DNA of 64,000 bases from Mantis religiosa (GCA_030765055.1 CM060947.1:97292936-97356935), one strand, 5' to 3'. Positions 34,376 through 45,537 are shown, counted from the stretch's first letter. Numbers and translations: made by a program. Notes: generated by a model not told the origin, from the sequence alone.

Positions 34376-34926
34376 ATAAGTCATTTGGGTGCCAAATCAG
34401 GACTGTATGGTGGATGACTCATCAATTCAATTTTTTGAGCCTTCAAATACTGTGTTGTTAGACGAGATGTGTGTGCGCTCACTTGTTTTTTATGAACAAT
34501 CCTACATTCTTGTTGGTTTTGCTTACTTCACTAAAGACTTCCGGCAAACAAATGGTTGTGTACCATTCAGTATTGACTGTTTTACGTTCCTGTAAAGGCA
34601 CTGTTGCCCTATGGCCAGTTTTTCTGAAAAAGCAGGCAGCCATTTGTTTCGAAGTGCTTCGAGTGTGAACAACTTGTTAGATTTGTTACATCTTGAAACA
34701 CCCATACAGTTGACTGCTATTTATGTTCCAGCTCATATGCATAGATCCATGATCTGTCACCTGTTACAATCTTATATAGGTCTTTTGAGGTACTGTCATT
34801 GTACTTCTTGAGCATTTTTGTACACCAATCAACAGGAGCATCTTTTTGAGAATGTGTCAAATTATGTGGGCTCCAACCAAAGCAAACCTTTTTTATGGTT
34901 AAATAATCATGCAATATTTTATATAT

Positions 34927-35313
34927 TGTCACCATGTGGCATTGTGATGCTGCTGCCATAAGCCAGAGTCGTGCTCGTGGGCAGGAGAGAAAGAGACAGA
35001 GAGAGGTTCCAGAGCATTCTGTCTTTTGTTGTTGCCACGAAAATTCGCAGAAGGTTGCAATTTTCTAGAAACAATGGCTGGGGAGGTATAAATACGGCAA
35101 GGTGTTACAAGCAGCAGTTGTTTGTTGGTTATTGCGACAGTTGACGATTGAAGTGTACCGCAGTGATTTCATTAATTTGTTTTCATGCAGCAAAACACTG
35201 AGTCAGCCTTGAAGACAGCTGATTGTTAATTACACGTCTTTTTACTGCAGCAAAAGTTGTTCTAAACTTCTGCAAACCAGATTTACGAAATCTACGTAAC
35301 CTACGCAGTCACA
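34927..35313. repeat. Solo LTR
   Basis: 387 bp starting TGTCACC and ending CAGTCACA (TG...CA), flanked by the 4-bp duplication ATAT (34923-34926 and 35314-35317). Contains a TATA-like GGTATAAATACGG at about 35086. It interrupts the mariner frame between GISSTS and IYKIL. The ends resemble the gypsy 5' LTR at 20314 (TGTC...GTCACA), so it may derive from a related element by LTR-LTR recombination. Confidence 0.75.
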
Positions 35314-35525
35314 ATATGCTGGTGGAACTAATGCCTATGTTTGCCTCAATCTCACAATATGTCACATGACGATCTTGCATTATTAGTTTTTGCACAGCAT
35401 CAATGTTTTCTACCACAACTGATTTTGGATGACCTTCACAAACTTTATAATTCAGCGAATGGTGACCATAATTAAATTCGTTATACCATTGTTTCACAGT
35501 GGCAAAGGTTGGAGCTTTGTTGCCA

Positions 35526-35760
35526 GCCTCGATAGCGTAGATGGTAGCATGTCTGTCTCACGTTCAAGAGGTCCCGAGTTCGAATCTCGGTGAGGGTGAG
35601 TTACCTGGATAAGGTTTTTCTGGGATATTTCCTTATCCTGATAGACGAATGTCAGGTAACTCTAAGCTCCATGGACCCTGGACACATTTGAGCATCATTT
35701 CACCCATTTCATTCACCGTCCGATATGACTTAACGTTGGAGGATGTAAAAAAAAAAGTGA
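35526..35760 (+). repeat. tRNA-derived SINE, family V
   Basis: 235 bp flanked by the perfect 13-bp duplication AGCTTTGTTGCCA (35513-35525 and 35761-35773). The head is tRNA-like with A-box TAGCGTAGATGGTAGCATG and B-box GAGTTCGAATCTCGG; the layout recalls a valine-type tRNA. The tail ends CGTTGGAGGATGT plus an A run. A second copy is at 45538-45740. The insertion lies in the mariner N-terminal coding region. Confidence 0.9.
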
Positions 35761-36051
35761 AGCTTTGTTGCCAAATGTGTAAGTTAGTTGATCGATGCAC
35801 TCTGTCTTGATAATCCATTTTGAAGGTCGTAATAAATCATTACATGAACATATTCACAAGTTTCCATGTTTTTGTTGAGACACAGTTTTCAAGTTAATGT
35901 AAAACAAAACAAATGTAGCAATGTAAATATTGACTGCTTAGTTTTATATTTCATTTAGTGAATACAAAATATCTCATATTTTGGTAAGTATGAAGTCTCT
36001 ATGATATCACAGCTGTATGCCTATCAAAATGTGATTTCTTTTCTTCCCCAG

Positions 36052-36252
36052 GCCAGATGTGTTTCTTATTGTACGGATAAGTACATCAGGGTAAACAACC
36101 GCATCATGGAACTTTATATGGAAGTTCAACCTCAGATCATTAAAAAGCGTGTGGATGAAATGGAAGCAGCACAGGTGGCAAAAGAGAAGAGTCTTCAAGA
36201 AGCTGAACTACAAAATAAACAAGAACCAGCTGCCCAGAAAACTGAGTCTTAA
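36052..36252 (+). CDS. TIM10B: TIM10B (Tim9b) last exon, second CX3C motif
   Basis: The acceptor TTCTTCCCCAG ends at 36051 and the frame joins in phase 0 to the exon at 30446-30541. It encodes ARCVSYCTDKYIRVNNRIM, whose CVSYC is the second CX3C motif that pairs with CFYQC in two intramolecular disulfides. Then comes a helix (YMEVQPQIIKKRVDEMEA) and a polar Gln/Glu/Lys-rich tail ending TES and TAA (36250-36252). The order CX3C, short linker, CX3C, amphipathic helix and charged tail matches Tim10b/Tim9b proteins. No polyadenylation signal lies between this stop and the PSTK ATG 35 nt downstream, suggesting a shared transcript. Confidence 0.93.
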   Translation, partial: ARCVSYCTDKYIRVNNRIMELYMEVQPQIIKKRVDEMEAAQVAKEKSLQEAELQNKQEPAAQKTES

Positions 36253-36287
36253 AAACACAGTGTATATACCAAATTTTATGATACATT

Positions 36288-37274
36288 ATGTTTGATATAT
36301 GTTTGGTAATGTTGATAGGTGTGCCAGGAAGTGGCAAAACAACACTCTCACAGACTCTAGTTGCATGCTTGGAAGACAATAAAACTTTAGATAAGTGTAT
36401 GGTTATTCCTGTATCTTATGATGCACTCATACCACCCAGTCTACAAAATCATTGTCTGTGGAAAGAAGCAAGAAAATCTGTACTACATAGTGTTCATCAG
36501 CTTGTAAACTATTTAAAAAATTTAGAATTAGGTAATAACACTTCAATTTTACAATGGAATTCTGTTGTGGAGAGGATTTTGGAAAGAACGGATAAACAAA
36601 CAAAAGCAGTAATAATAGTAGATGATAATATGTACTATCGCAGCATGAGATATGAGTACTACCAACTTGCAAGGCAAAATGAATTAGGTTTCTGTCAGAT
36701 TTATATTAATTGTGATCTTGATGATGCACTAAAACGAAATGAGAGTCGAGATACTGCTGTGCCAGCTGAAGTTGTCAAAAAAATGTTTAGTATTTTAGAG
36801 CCACCAAACGTAAAGCTTAACAACTGGGAAAAAGATTCTATAAATATTCCCTCTTCAGCATTAGCAGAACCTGAGATATTGGTTAGCATAGTGGACCTAA
36901 TTAGTAGAGCAATACAAAACCCTGTGTTGCCCATACAAGACCACTTGAAACTGCGTGAGGAATCTCAAATAATCTGTAGCACAACAGTATTACATCAAGC
37001 AGATTTAGCTCTACGAAGACTAATAGCTACAAAAATTAGCAATGCAAAACAACTGGGTTACAACAACACAGAACTTGGTGCAAAGGCTGCTGCTTTGGGG
37101 GAAGTTCGCAAGACACTTTTGAATGACATTCGAATGGGAATACATATTGTTCCAGCAGATATCATAATAGCTGTGGAGCATCATGAGCCAAATGCAGCAT
37201 GTAAATTGCATGATTTTCTTTCAAAATTATTTTCTGTTTTGATTAATGAGGAAAATTCTTTGCAGTTATTATAA
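36288..37274 (+). CDS. PSTK: L-seryl-tRNA(Sec) kinase
   Basis: Phosphorylates serine on Ser-tRNA[Sec], making the intermediate that SepSecS converts to selenocysteinyl-tRNA (cytoplasmic). The 328-residue frame is intact and uninterrupted. Walker A is GVPGSGKT at residues 11-18 right after the first beta strand (FDICLVMLI), so the ATG at 36288 gives a full-length start. SYDALIPP (43-50) is the usual D-containing segment, and VVERILER with KAVIIVDDNMYYRSMRYEYY (107-126) and LGFCQIYINCDLDDALKRN (133-151) are the diagnostic PSTK blocks. The C-terminal half holds the tRNA-binding helical part. The gene has no introns here, starts 35 nt after the TIM10B stop and probably shares its mRNA. An alternative is splicing from an unseen exon to an AG at 36319-36320, just before GVPGSGK. 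Confidence 0.95.
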   Translation: MFDICLVMLIGVPGSGKTTLSQTLVACLEDNKTLDKCMVIPVSYDALIPPSLQNHCLWKEARKSVLHSVHQLVNYLKNLELGNNTSILQWNSVVERILERTDKQTKAVIIVDDNMYYRSMRYEYYQLARQNELGFCQIYINCDLDDALKRNESRDTAVPAEVVKKMFSILEPPNVKLNNWEKDSINIPSSALAEPEILVSIVDLISRAIQNPVLPIQDHLKLREESQIICSTTVLHQADLALRRLIATKISNAKQLGYNNTELGAKAAALGEVRKTLLNDIRMGIHIVPADIIIAVEHHEPNAACKLHDFLSKLFSVLINEENSLQLL

Positions 37275-37284
37275 ATTGCATTTG

Positions 37285-37290
37285 AATAAA
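37285..37290 (+). promoter_or_regulatory. Polyadenylation signal AATAAA of PSTK (or TIM10B-PSTK)
   Basis: Canonical AATAAA starting 11 nt after the PSTK TAA stop. It is the first such signal downstream of the TIM10B stop codon, so a TIM10B transcript reaching it would include all of PSTK. The implied PSTK 3'UTR is very short. Confidence 0.75.
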
Positions 37291-37929
37291 AGCACAAATA
37301 CTTTACTCCCCTGTTTATTTCAAACAGTTTTTGAATACCAAATTACGTAAGCAGAATTGCTTTTCTGAAAGGAAATTAATGTTGTCACCAAGGCTTGGTT
37401 TTTATCGGTAACCAGAAATTTGAATTTTCTGTTCTAAGAGAGATGGAAGTAGTGGTATTAATAGTAGTATGAGCTGTTGGCCTAAATAATATATACTGCA
37501 TCAGAGGAACTTCTCAGTTTGTAAGAAATGTATCAGTATTTTGTTTTCTATTCAGAGTTTAAATGTTCAGTTTCAAGGCAGTTAGCAAACTGACATTACA
37601 CATTTTTTGTATGGGATAAGGGCATGTTGATGATTGCTATACAAATATAATTTGTAACATAAAACTTCATTTATCTTAAAAGAAAGTTATGAAAATTTTA
37701 TTATTAATTGATGAGGATCATGATTTGGTGAAAACTCGTTCACATCATCAGCTCAACCTCACTGTCAATGTTACAATCACTATGTTACATATTTATGTTG
37801 ATGATTGTTTTATATAATGAATTTTATTGTGCTTGTTATCAAACGATGAAAATGAACTCAAATTGCTGTATACTAGTTATTATTTATTAAGTGCAGGATC
37901 TCAGGGGTAAAAAAAAAGGTTTGTAATTT
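37291..37929. other. Intergenic AT-rich sequence
   Basis: No recognised feature between the PSTK polyadenylation region and the TTAA-flanked transposon. Confidence 0.5.
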
Positions 37930-37933
37930 TTAA

Positions 37934-38272
37934 GGGGAGGCATCTGTGAAAAATGCTAAAATCCAGAGTTTACATCAGAACTGCTTGAAATTTTGTAAAT
38001 AGCTGGGGTATAGGGAATCTAGTTAAGCTTTTAAAATTCATCTTTCCATCTTAAATAGTTTTTTCAAAAAAAAATATTTAGTGCTTTTTATAGTATGATT
38101 TTTGTATGTTATATAAAAAGCCCCAGGTCATACAGTTTTTCTTTTAGAAACTTTAAATTTTAGATTCAGGTTTCTCTGTACATCAGTTATAAAAGTTGCT
38201 ATACTTTTAAAGTGTGTATCAAGTATTTTTGGACAAAATTTTCTTTATGTGTTAATATATTAAATTTTTCTT

Positions 38273-38303
<31 letters not shown>

Positions 38304-38776
38304 CAATTTTGAGATTTAAAAATCAATAATAAATAAACTATTTAATTTAAATAAAGAAAAATACCAACTTTTATTGAACATTTATTTAGGAATATGTATG
38401 CAAAGTTTAATACAAATTCGTTGAGAATTGCAGAAGTTGGAGCATTTTGAAGATACAAAAATGTTCAAAAATTGAAAGTGGAGAAAAATGAATTTAAAGA
38501 TTTAGATAGAAATTACACTACTTTCTTTACTTTGAAAACTCCATGCATCATATGCAGGCCTTACAGCTATCTTATTACCTTCTTTCTCTTTAATTTGGTT
38601 ACCTTTGGCCCTTTTTTTTTTATAATTTTTCTATCTACAATAGTTTTTACCAAAAAAATAATAATTTAATTTTTTGCTGCAATTTCTTTACATTGGGAAA
38701 CATATTACATTCTCTACAATTTTTGTTATAAATGATTGGAACTTTGGATTCTGGTTCCTTTAGATAGTAGTTACAA

Positions 38777-38820
<44 letters not shown>

Positions 38821-40326
38821 TCATTTGCCCATGTCTAATGGTTCTGGAGGAGAAAATTTAAGGAATATGATAGAATTTTCTTGAATTTTTTTCAATTTTC
38901 TTTTTTCAATACCAATCATTATAAATTTTTTCATATACAGCCTAAATTTTTATTTAAAACTTATCTAGGGATATACATATATGCAAAACTTAAAGAAATT
39001 CATTGAAAACTTTAGTGTCTGGACTATAAGGAGTATTAAAAATGCTAAAAGTTGGACATGAAGAAAAATCTAGTTAGAAGCTCTAAATATAAATAACATT
39101 TTTTCTATGTTTCAAAGCCCTCCTGCATTATATGAAGACCACTCAGCTAGTTTACTATCCTCTTCTGTTTTTAATCTAGTCACCTTTAACTGCTGCTTGG
39201 CAGATTTATATTTGCTCAATGAACTTTGATCACTTTGTTTTAGCTTTCACCTATCCCTAATACTGCTAATTTTGTTGCTAAAAAGACTTACTTTGCTTGC
39301 TGCAACTTTTGCCTTAACTTTAAGTCTATCTTTATAACCTGTATTAAATTTACTAACAGCTGCAATCACTGTAATTTGCAATTTCTTTCTTAATACAAAA
39401 ACTTATTTGTGACATTTACTCCATTGAAACTTTCATTAGCATTCTGTGCTTCTCCTTTAATACAACCTTCCCATAGAATAGTACTAACTAATCTCTTTAT
39501 TTTTGTCTATGAGATGGAAATTGTAAGTAGAATAGTTCATGCAATTCATACCCATGGTCATACAAAACTTCTGCATAGAAATATGACCCTTACCAATGCC
39601 CAGAAATACATCAACCATTCTTCTATTTACATCAAAAGGTGACCTATTGGAATCAATGTTAACTCTTGGGCTATAATGTTTTCACTTAACATTTATCTCA
39701 AGCAGAGCATTCTAGTATCATTACTTACTATTATGGCCAGAACACCTTAAAGTTTTATTATATTTTGCTTTGAAATAGCCACTGTACTCCTAACCTTACC
39801 TGGTATGAATCATGTACCTACTGTTGCAACAAGAAAGCAATACAATGTTAAATCAGGCTTTATTCCTATTCTAAACAATAATAATTTAATATAAGCTGCT
39901 ATCCACAGCTTTCACTTGCATGTAAACCATATTTCACAAACACTACATGTCAGTGGAAATCTTTGTTTACTTTCAAAAGTAGTAAGTGGGAAATAATATA
40001 TAAAAATGGTAGCGGAAAGGTTCAGTATCTTCCACAAACATCCGGAAGATGTCTCTGCACATTACCACAGTTACAGAATCAAACTGGGTAGTTTAAACGT
40101 GAGAATTACATCAATTTCTTTGCGATACACTGGAAAATGCAATATAAATGGCCACGCCCACCCGCACATGGGCGTTTAAATAATGACGTAGCGGCTCTTT
40201 AAATGGCGCTAGGGCCTAACTGACGGCAGATTCTGAAACTACAATGTTTAAACATAATTTTAGTGCAAAAAAACGGAAAATGTCGTTTTTTTGTCATTTT
40301 TGACGAAATTTCACCGATGCCTCCCC
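37934..40326 (-). mobile_element. Kolobok-like DNA transposon (TTAA target, Mutator-like transposase)
   Basis: Flanked by TTAA (37930-37933 and 40327-40330). Ends are inverted: GGGGAGGCATCTGTGAAA on the left, and GGGGAGGCATCGGTGAAA as reverse complement of the right. Minus-strand coding remains at 39650-39060 read DVNRRMVDVFLGIGKGHISM, MGMNCMNYSTYNFHL, EAQNANESFNG and SKYKSAKQQLKVTRLK, matching the Mutator-like transposase domain common in arthropod Kolobok elements. A second diverged copy of the C-terminal part (KVTKLKRKK...AYDAWSFQSK) and its 3' flank lies at 38400-38640, so the element contains an internal partial tandem duplication. T-run 38277-38303 and AT-run 38781-38818 separate the parts. 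Inactive. Confidence 0.8.
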
Positions 40327-40429
40327 TTAAGTCAGAAAAATAATTAAAAAAAGGTTTAATACACATCAGGAAAACATAATAATACATTTGCAGCAATGGA
40401 AAGCTTGACATTGCTGGAATAAGGCAATA

Positions 40430-40905
40430 CATAGTTTTGTTTGGAACTTTTCTGTACAGTTGGTATGGCCATATTCCCTTAACTTTTATCTCTCACACAG
40501 TCTTCAAGGTATCGAGTCTGCTAAGTTTTAATTACCAATCATTTTGGAGTTTCTTAACATTTAATTGTTGCAGCTCTTCTATTTTATATTCCATTTCAGC
40601 CCAAGCATTTTCTATTGGATTTAGGAGCTCAGGAGAGTTACCAAGCCATTTAAGTTCAGGTATGTTATCTTTCAGGAATTTTTGAAGCATCTTTATTCAC
40701 GTACAACAGCACCATCATGCATAAAGTACTCACAATGATAAATCAGCCGAAATGTGATCAAAATGGTTACTTCCCTCATTGTGACATCCTCGAAGAAATA
40801 AGCCAACTCTGCATAATTACTATTAAAATCATCCCATACCATCATCATCCCATTTTTTGGATGTTAAACTGTTTTGATGGTAAACCTAGGATTAAACCAT
40901 CACAC
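40430..40905 (-). pseudogene. Tc1-like transposase C-terminal relic
   Basis: The minus-strand translation shows FEDVTMREVTILI and YFMHDGAVVRE (equivalent of the QDGAPCH motif holding the second Asp), then ELKWLGNSPELLNPIEN and AWAEMEYKIEELQ, the PGNSPDLNPIEN.W motif with the catalytic Glu. Frames shift several times. It ends where the tRNA-element array begins. Confidence 0.8.
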
Positions 40906-40907
40906 AT

Positions 40908-41590
40908 TTAAGTTAATTGATGGAAATTAATCGTTTCTTCGCACTAGCCGTTTATAGGCTAAAGTTTTGGATAGATAACCTATAAATGGGTAGTGTGGAG
41001 GAATGATTAATTTCCATCAATTAAGTTAAAATAATAAGTTTAATGATTAAGCCTAGGACTCAAGCACTTACAATAGTAAGTCGCCATAAATGGTGTATCT
41101 CGAATACAAGAGCCCCTAGTGGTTTACTGGGAAAATATGTGAGTTAATTGGAGAATTCAATGTCATGATGGCATGTTGGCCATGATAGCTCAATGGGTAA
41201 GAGCGGACGGAAACCAGGAAACTCGTGGTTCAAATCTCTGCCATGGCATTGAATTTTGCAGTTTGACTCTATCTATGCAAAACTTTAGCCTCTAAATGGC
41301 TAGTGTTAAGGAATGATTAATTTTCATCAATTAACTTAAAATAATAAGAGTTTAATGGTGAAGCATGGGACTCAAGTACTTACAATAGTAAGTCACCATA
41401 AACAGTGTATCTCGAATACAAGAGCCGCTAGTTGTTTACCAGAAAAATATATGATTCATTTGTAGAATTTAATGTCAAGATGGCACATTGGCCATGGTAG
41501 CTCAATGGGTGAGAGGACTGGACAGGAACCAGGAGACCCGCAGTTCAAATCCTGGTTACGGTATTGAATTTTTCATTTTGAGTCTATCTA
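40908..41590 (+). repeat. Family A tRNA-element tandem array
   Basis: Starts with a palindromic tail pair (40912-41026: GTTAATTGATGGAAATTAATC... to ...TTTCCATCAATTAAGTT). Two plus-oriented units follow head to tail: the unit-1 tail at about 41310-41335 joins directly to the unit-2 head (AAAATAATAAGAGTTTAATG). Unit period is about 310 bp. Each unit carries a tRNA-like block (GATAGCTCAATGGGTAAGAG...GTTCAAATC near 41183-41247, and again near 41490-41560). Confidence 0.8.
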
Positions 41591-41689
41591 TCCATTACAC
41601 ATTTATTGGCTTTCTCTAGTCTTCTGATTAGTTTGAAAGTGCTTTCATCAGAAAGCCCCACTTTATGGTACTCTCATTCCAGAAGATGT

Positions 41690-41830
41690 AAAGAAGATTG
41701 TGTGGGGTTACAAACCTCAAGGAAGAAGAAATGTTGGTTGCCTAGGGAAGAGATGGAAATGAAGGAATGAGGACTGAACAGGACATGAGACTAATTCCTG
41801 GATTGCAGAAGAAGAATATAGATGATCAAC
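41690..41830 (+). pseudogene. Short C-terminal fragment of a non-LTR retrotransposon
   Basis: Reads PEDVKKIVWGYKPQGRRN, then VGC.GKRWK and NEDWTGHETNSWIAEEE. The Y.P.G.R..GRP.KRW pattern is the usual extreme C-terminus of several LINE reverse transcriptases. Only this end remains. Confidence 0.55.
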
Positions 41831-41839
41831 ACAGCAAAT

Positions 41840-44800
41840 GAAATTATGTTTAGATTGCAACAGTTGCACTTTTTCTCAGTTCCTTGTCATTGACAGGTTT
41901 GCAACATACAGGTTATACAATGATAAAGGCAGTCATGACCATGTCCGTATTTGGGTCACAGAGGCAGCAGAGTGAAGATGGGAAGGCACTGAATTGAAGG
42001 CATGGTTCTTGGGTGGAGTAGCACACGTTATTATGTGTCTACGTTATCATGCTGCTTTATTGGTCATGAACTTTAGAAAAAAGCACATTGATCCAGAGGA
42101 GTGTAATTTAGTGACTATTCTAAAATCTCTCATTTTGAAAAGATTACTGGAATCTTTTTTATTCATTAAAGTACATTTCAAAGATTTCTCTAAAATGATA
42201 TCACAACTGCAGCTGTTAGATATAGAAATGGCCAGAGATATTTAATTTTTTGAAACAGACTTTGAATTTTTTATTGTTCGGATGAAAACTTGATACAAAA
42301 AGGTCCTGGAGAAGAACTCTGGCTTTGCAGATATGTGCACCATAAACATTGTTTTAATGGATTTCTGCAATGAATGTGAATCTATGAAAGTTGATTCGTC
42401 TAATATTCCAATCTTGTGTTACACACATAATGGAGGCTCTGTAGTTCAGATTCACGTTAATTAAAAAGAGATGTTTTTCTTGCATTCAGTGCTTGAGAAT
42501 GCATCTTGTAATTCCGTGCAATAATTTGTTAAGTGTAGTGTATTCATTTAAACTATTTAAGTAGGTAATCTTTATGAGTTTATTTTCAGTATCTAAGCAT
42601 TTTTATATATATGATGCAATTAATTAATGAATAAATTTATTTTGTGATATATTGGTTGTAGTTGTTCTCACTCATCAAAAATGGCTATTTCAGAATGTTA
42701 CTACTTAGACCAGTTGATAAATTACTTCAAATGTGTTGTGTTAGACAGTTATTTTATGTAAAAAATATGCATTGGACAACAGAAATATTTATTTTGTGAT
42801 CTATTACAACTGGATATTTACTTGTTGAGGTACTACATGGTAAAGCGTTGAGGCATATTGACCTTCATTTATGATCACTGCATTCGCTTGTTATCTTATC
42901 TACTAGAAGAGTGAAATATTAGTAATCTGGCATACATAGGTGATGAAATAAAATTAAGTACTTAGGAACTATGCATCTGATATGAGAGGCTAGCCAATTT
43001 ATTATATGTAAATGTGAATTACCATTGCAGCTGCCTGTTTTGTTGCTTGGCACAAAGGGATTTTAAACAGACTTTATCCTTGTCACAATATTCAGTTACA
43101 TTTTATGATTTCTCACACCTGCTGATGTATGATACGTTGCTGTCCAGAAAACATGGTTGCATCTGAACACAGTGACTTGCCATGTATGTGCAGCTTTTAT
43201 AAACAGCTCCATTTTGTCACATTTTCTGGAGCATTTTCTGGTTTTGCCATGCGGTAAGGTTAAGTAGAGTGGCCCTCCCCCATTTACTTCAGAACTACAC
43301 AATAGAGTCATTCACCCGTTGTTAACTTCTAGCCTTTGGGAACCCAGCACCGAGGCCTGGTCAAGACCAGTGCAGTATAAGTAATGTGTACTATACCAGG
43401 AGTTTATTTGCTACAAGTGCGATTTTTGTAGACAACGTTTCAGAAGCTCCACATTGCAGCGATCATGTGGGGAATGGGATTATTCTCACCTGGTGTCGTC
43501 CCGCGTTGTGCTTGGAGTTGTGGGTTGCATTCAACACCGCCTTCCCCCAGATGGAGATGAAGCCACAAGTTGCTAATTCTTCTTGGTCCAATCTAGCACT
43601 CTATGTATCGATATGTATAAAAAATCTCCGGATCTGCTTCAGTCTGAGGTATGAGAACTCTTGATTTTCAGACGTGGTTGCGAGTGAAAAGGATAACTTT
43701 TGTAAATAAACTTCAAAACCAATAAATTCTTTTTACTTTAAAAATATCAAGATGTTTAATTTAATTTATATTATTTATACAATTTTTCGTATAAAACTAG
43801 ACAATAATACTGTGTATCTTGATTACAATTAACGGAAACTGATATTAACTCTTTTACCAAATTTTATGTATGATTCGGCACCAAATTTATGTATGTTCAC
43901 CATAATGTTCTTCAATCAAAAGATGCTTTCTTTCCTAGCTCTTTTACCAAAATTATTTACCATCTCATTGCCATCACTACCAGTCAAACTTAATTTTTAC
44001 TGGTCCACGTTACACATTACATAATTTCATTTTTAAAACTACCAATCATAAAACATTCACATCATATCACATGTTGCGACATCTCATGACTTACTGAATT
44101 TTAACAATTTCCTTTCTTATTAATTTTAACATGTCCATATTGATTCTTAAACCACATATTTAAACGTTTTTCAACTCTTGGGGCGTAAACCAAAACAATC
44201 ATTATAGTTCCTCTTTTGAAAGTGTTGAAAACAGTGTTGTAATAAATTAAATTTAAAGGGAGTCGGTTAATGACACTAAACAACACTTACTTTTTAGTCC
44301 ACTGGAGTGTTCCCATGACAGTTGGAGTTTAAATACTTATACCACTGACCATAAAATGTCTAAAAAATTAATATAAGTTTTTTGGAGAAATTATTTTATG
44401 GAACAGGCTTTTAGTGTCTACAGAAGCAACCCAACTGAACCACTATTTATTTTTAAAAATGAAGTTTATTTCCCCTATAGTTATGAGCTCAACAGAATAA
44501 ATTGTCATTCAATTTTAATATCTTTTTTTTGAATTTACTGATAAATTGGAGGCTCTTTCTCTGTTTAGCTTATCTTTAGAATAAAAAATTAGAGTAATTG
44601 TAGTAAATTTTCCAATTCTTATAACAAGATAAATTACACAAATTTTATCTTATTTGCATTGCCATTCTTTCATATATTTCTAATTGTGTGTCACAAGTAC
44701 TGCATAAGTACTTTGTGGTCCACACAGTTATTGGGATATCTCAGTAGAATGCAATGTAATATCAGAACGTTCTGTACAATGTGTGCAACAGCTTGATAAA

Positions 44801-45537
44801 GAAAAATGCCATTCAGTTATGTCCATAAAAATTTGATTGTGGTTATTATCCATGCTTATTTAATTGGACAACTGATTTATCCTCTATGTAACTTCTCATG
44901 TTGTTAATCTGTTAATTTTGTTGATTTTGTTACTCGTTACTTTTAAGGCCTCAAGAACTCAAACAAATTTAAGTGTGGTTTAAATTCTGGTATATCCACT
45001 CACTGCTAAGATCAATTTTTCCGAATTTTTCAGTTACTGTATATCTCTGAGTGATTTTATTTTTAAATTTTATTTATGGCAATGCTGCCTTATTCTGTCT
45101 CAACTTCACTTAATTATTTGAAAACTATTAGAGCTGAGGGACGAGCTCCCTAAATCTTTTACCACAAGGTATTTTGTGCATTTAATTTTGATAGCGATGC
45201 TGTTAAGTGCTTTTTCCAAGGGAATTTATTATTAAAAGTTATGCTACATGTGCTTAGTGTAAAGTGGTATTTGCTAATATCTTTCGTTTTTAAAAGGTTA
45301 TCCCAGCATTTTTGAAAACATTATTTTTAAATTTTATTTGAATCAAGAATTCTTACATTCCTTTTATGTATGTGTATGTATGTCCTTTTATGTTGATAAA
45401 TGCATTATTATCTTTTATAAGTTTCCTTTAGCAATCAGCATCTAATAACCACTTAATATACTTTGAAATTTTAGCAGATTTGCAGTATAAATGGCATACA
45501 ATATATACCTAAGGAGTGCATTTTTTTATGTCTGTAA
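41840..45537. other. Intergenic sequence without recognised genes
   Basis: AT-rich except for a GC-richer patch at about 43080-43690 holding unmatched short frames on both strands (43096-43311 minus, 43386-43664 plus). The plus frame at 41994-42245 is also unmatched. These may be remnants of unrecognised repeats; I cannot support any as a gene. Confidence 0.4.

Larger units (their letters stand above)
33700..35830 (-). mobile_element. mariner DNA transposon with three insertions, in TIM10B intron
   Basis: Minus-strand transposase pieces, N to C: MDYQDRVHRSTNLHIWQQ (35818), VKQWYNEF and GISSTS (to 35318); then IYKILHDYLTIKKVCFGW and TGDRSWIYAYE, holding the first catalytic Asp (34717-34925); then WLPAFSEKLAIG, a degraded second Asp region, and PPYSPDLAP (34380-34700); then DLFLFPNIRSKLHEQQF at 33851-33960 and the YFEKQ end near 33770. 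The frame is resumed exactly across three foreign blocks (33968-34375, 34927-35313, 35526-35760). Other lesions make it inactive. The right end near 33700 has a GAGGGGCACTATTTATA repeat-like end; the matching left end was not found. Confidence 0.85.

Noticed and set aside
36427..37211. Minus-strand frames within PSTK
   Set aside because: Shadows of the clearly conserved plus-strand kinase.
43096..43664. GC-richer patch with frames on both strands as a possible gene
   Set aside because: No family resemblance, and the two frames do not overlap in a way suggesting exons; left as unexplained.
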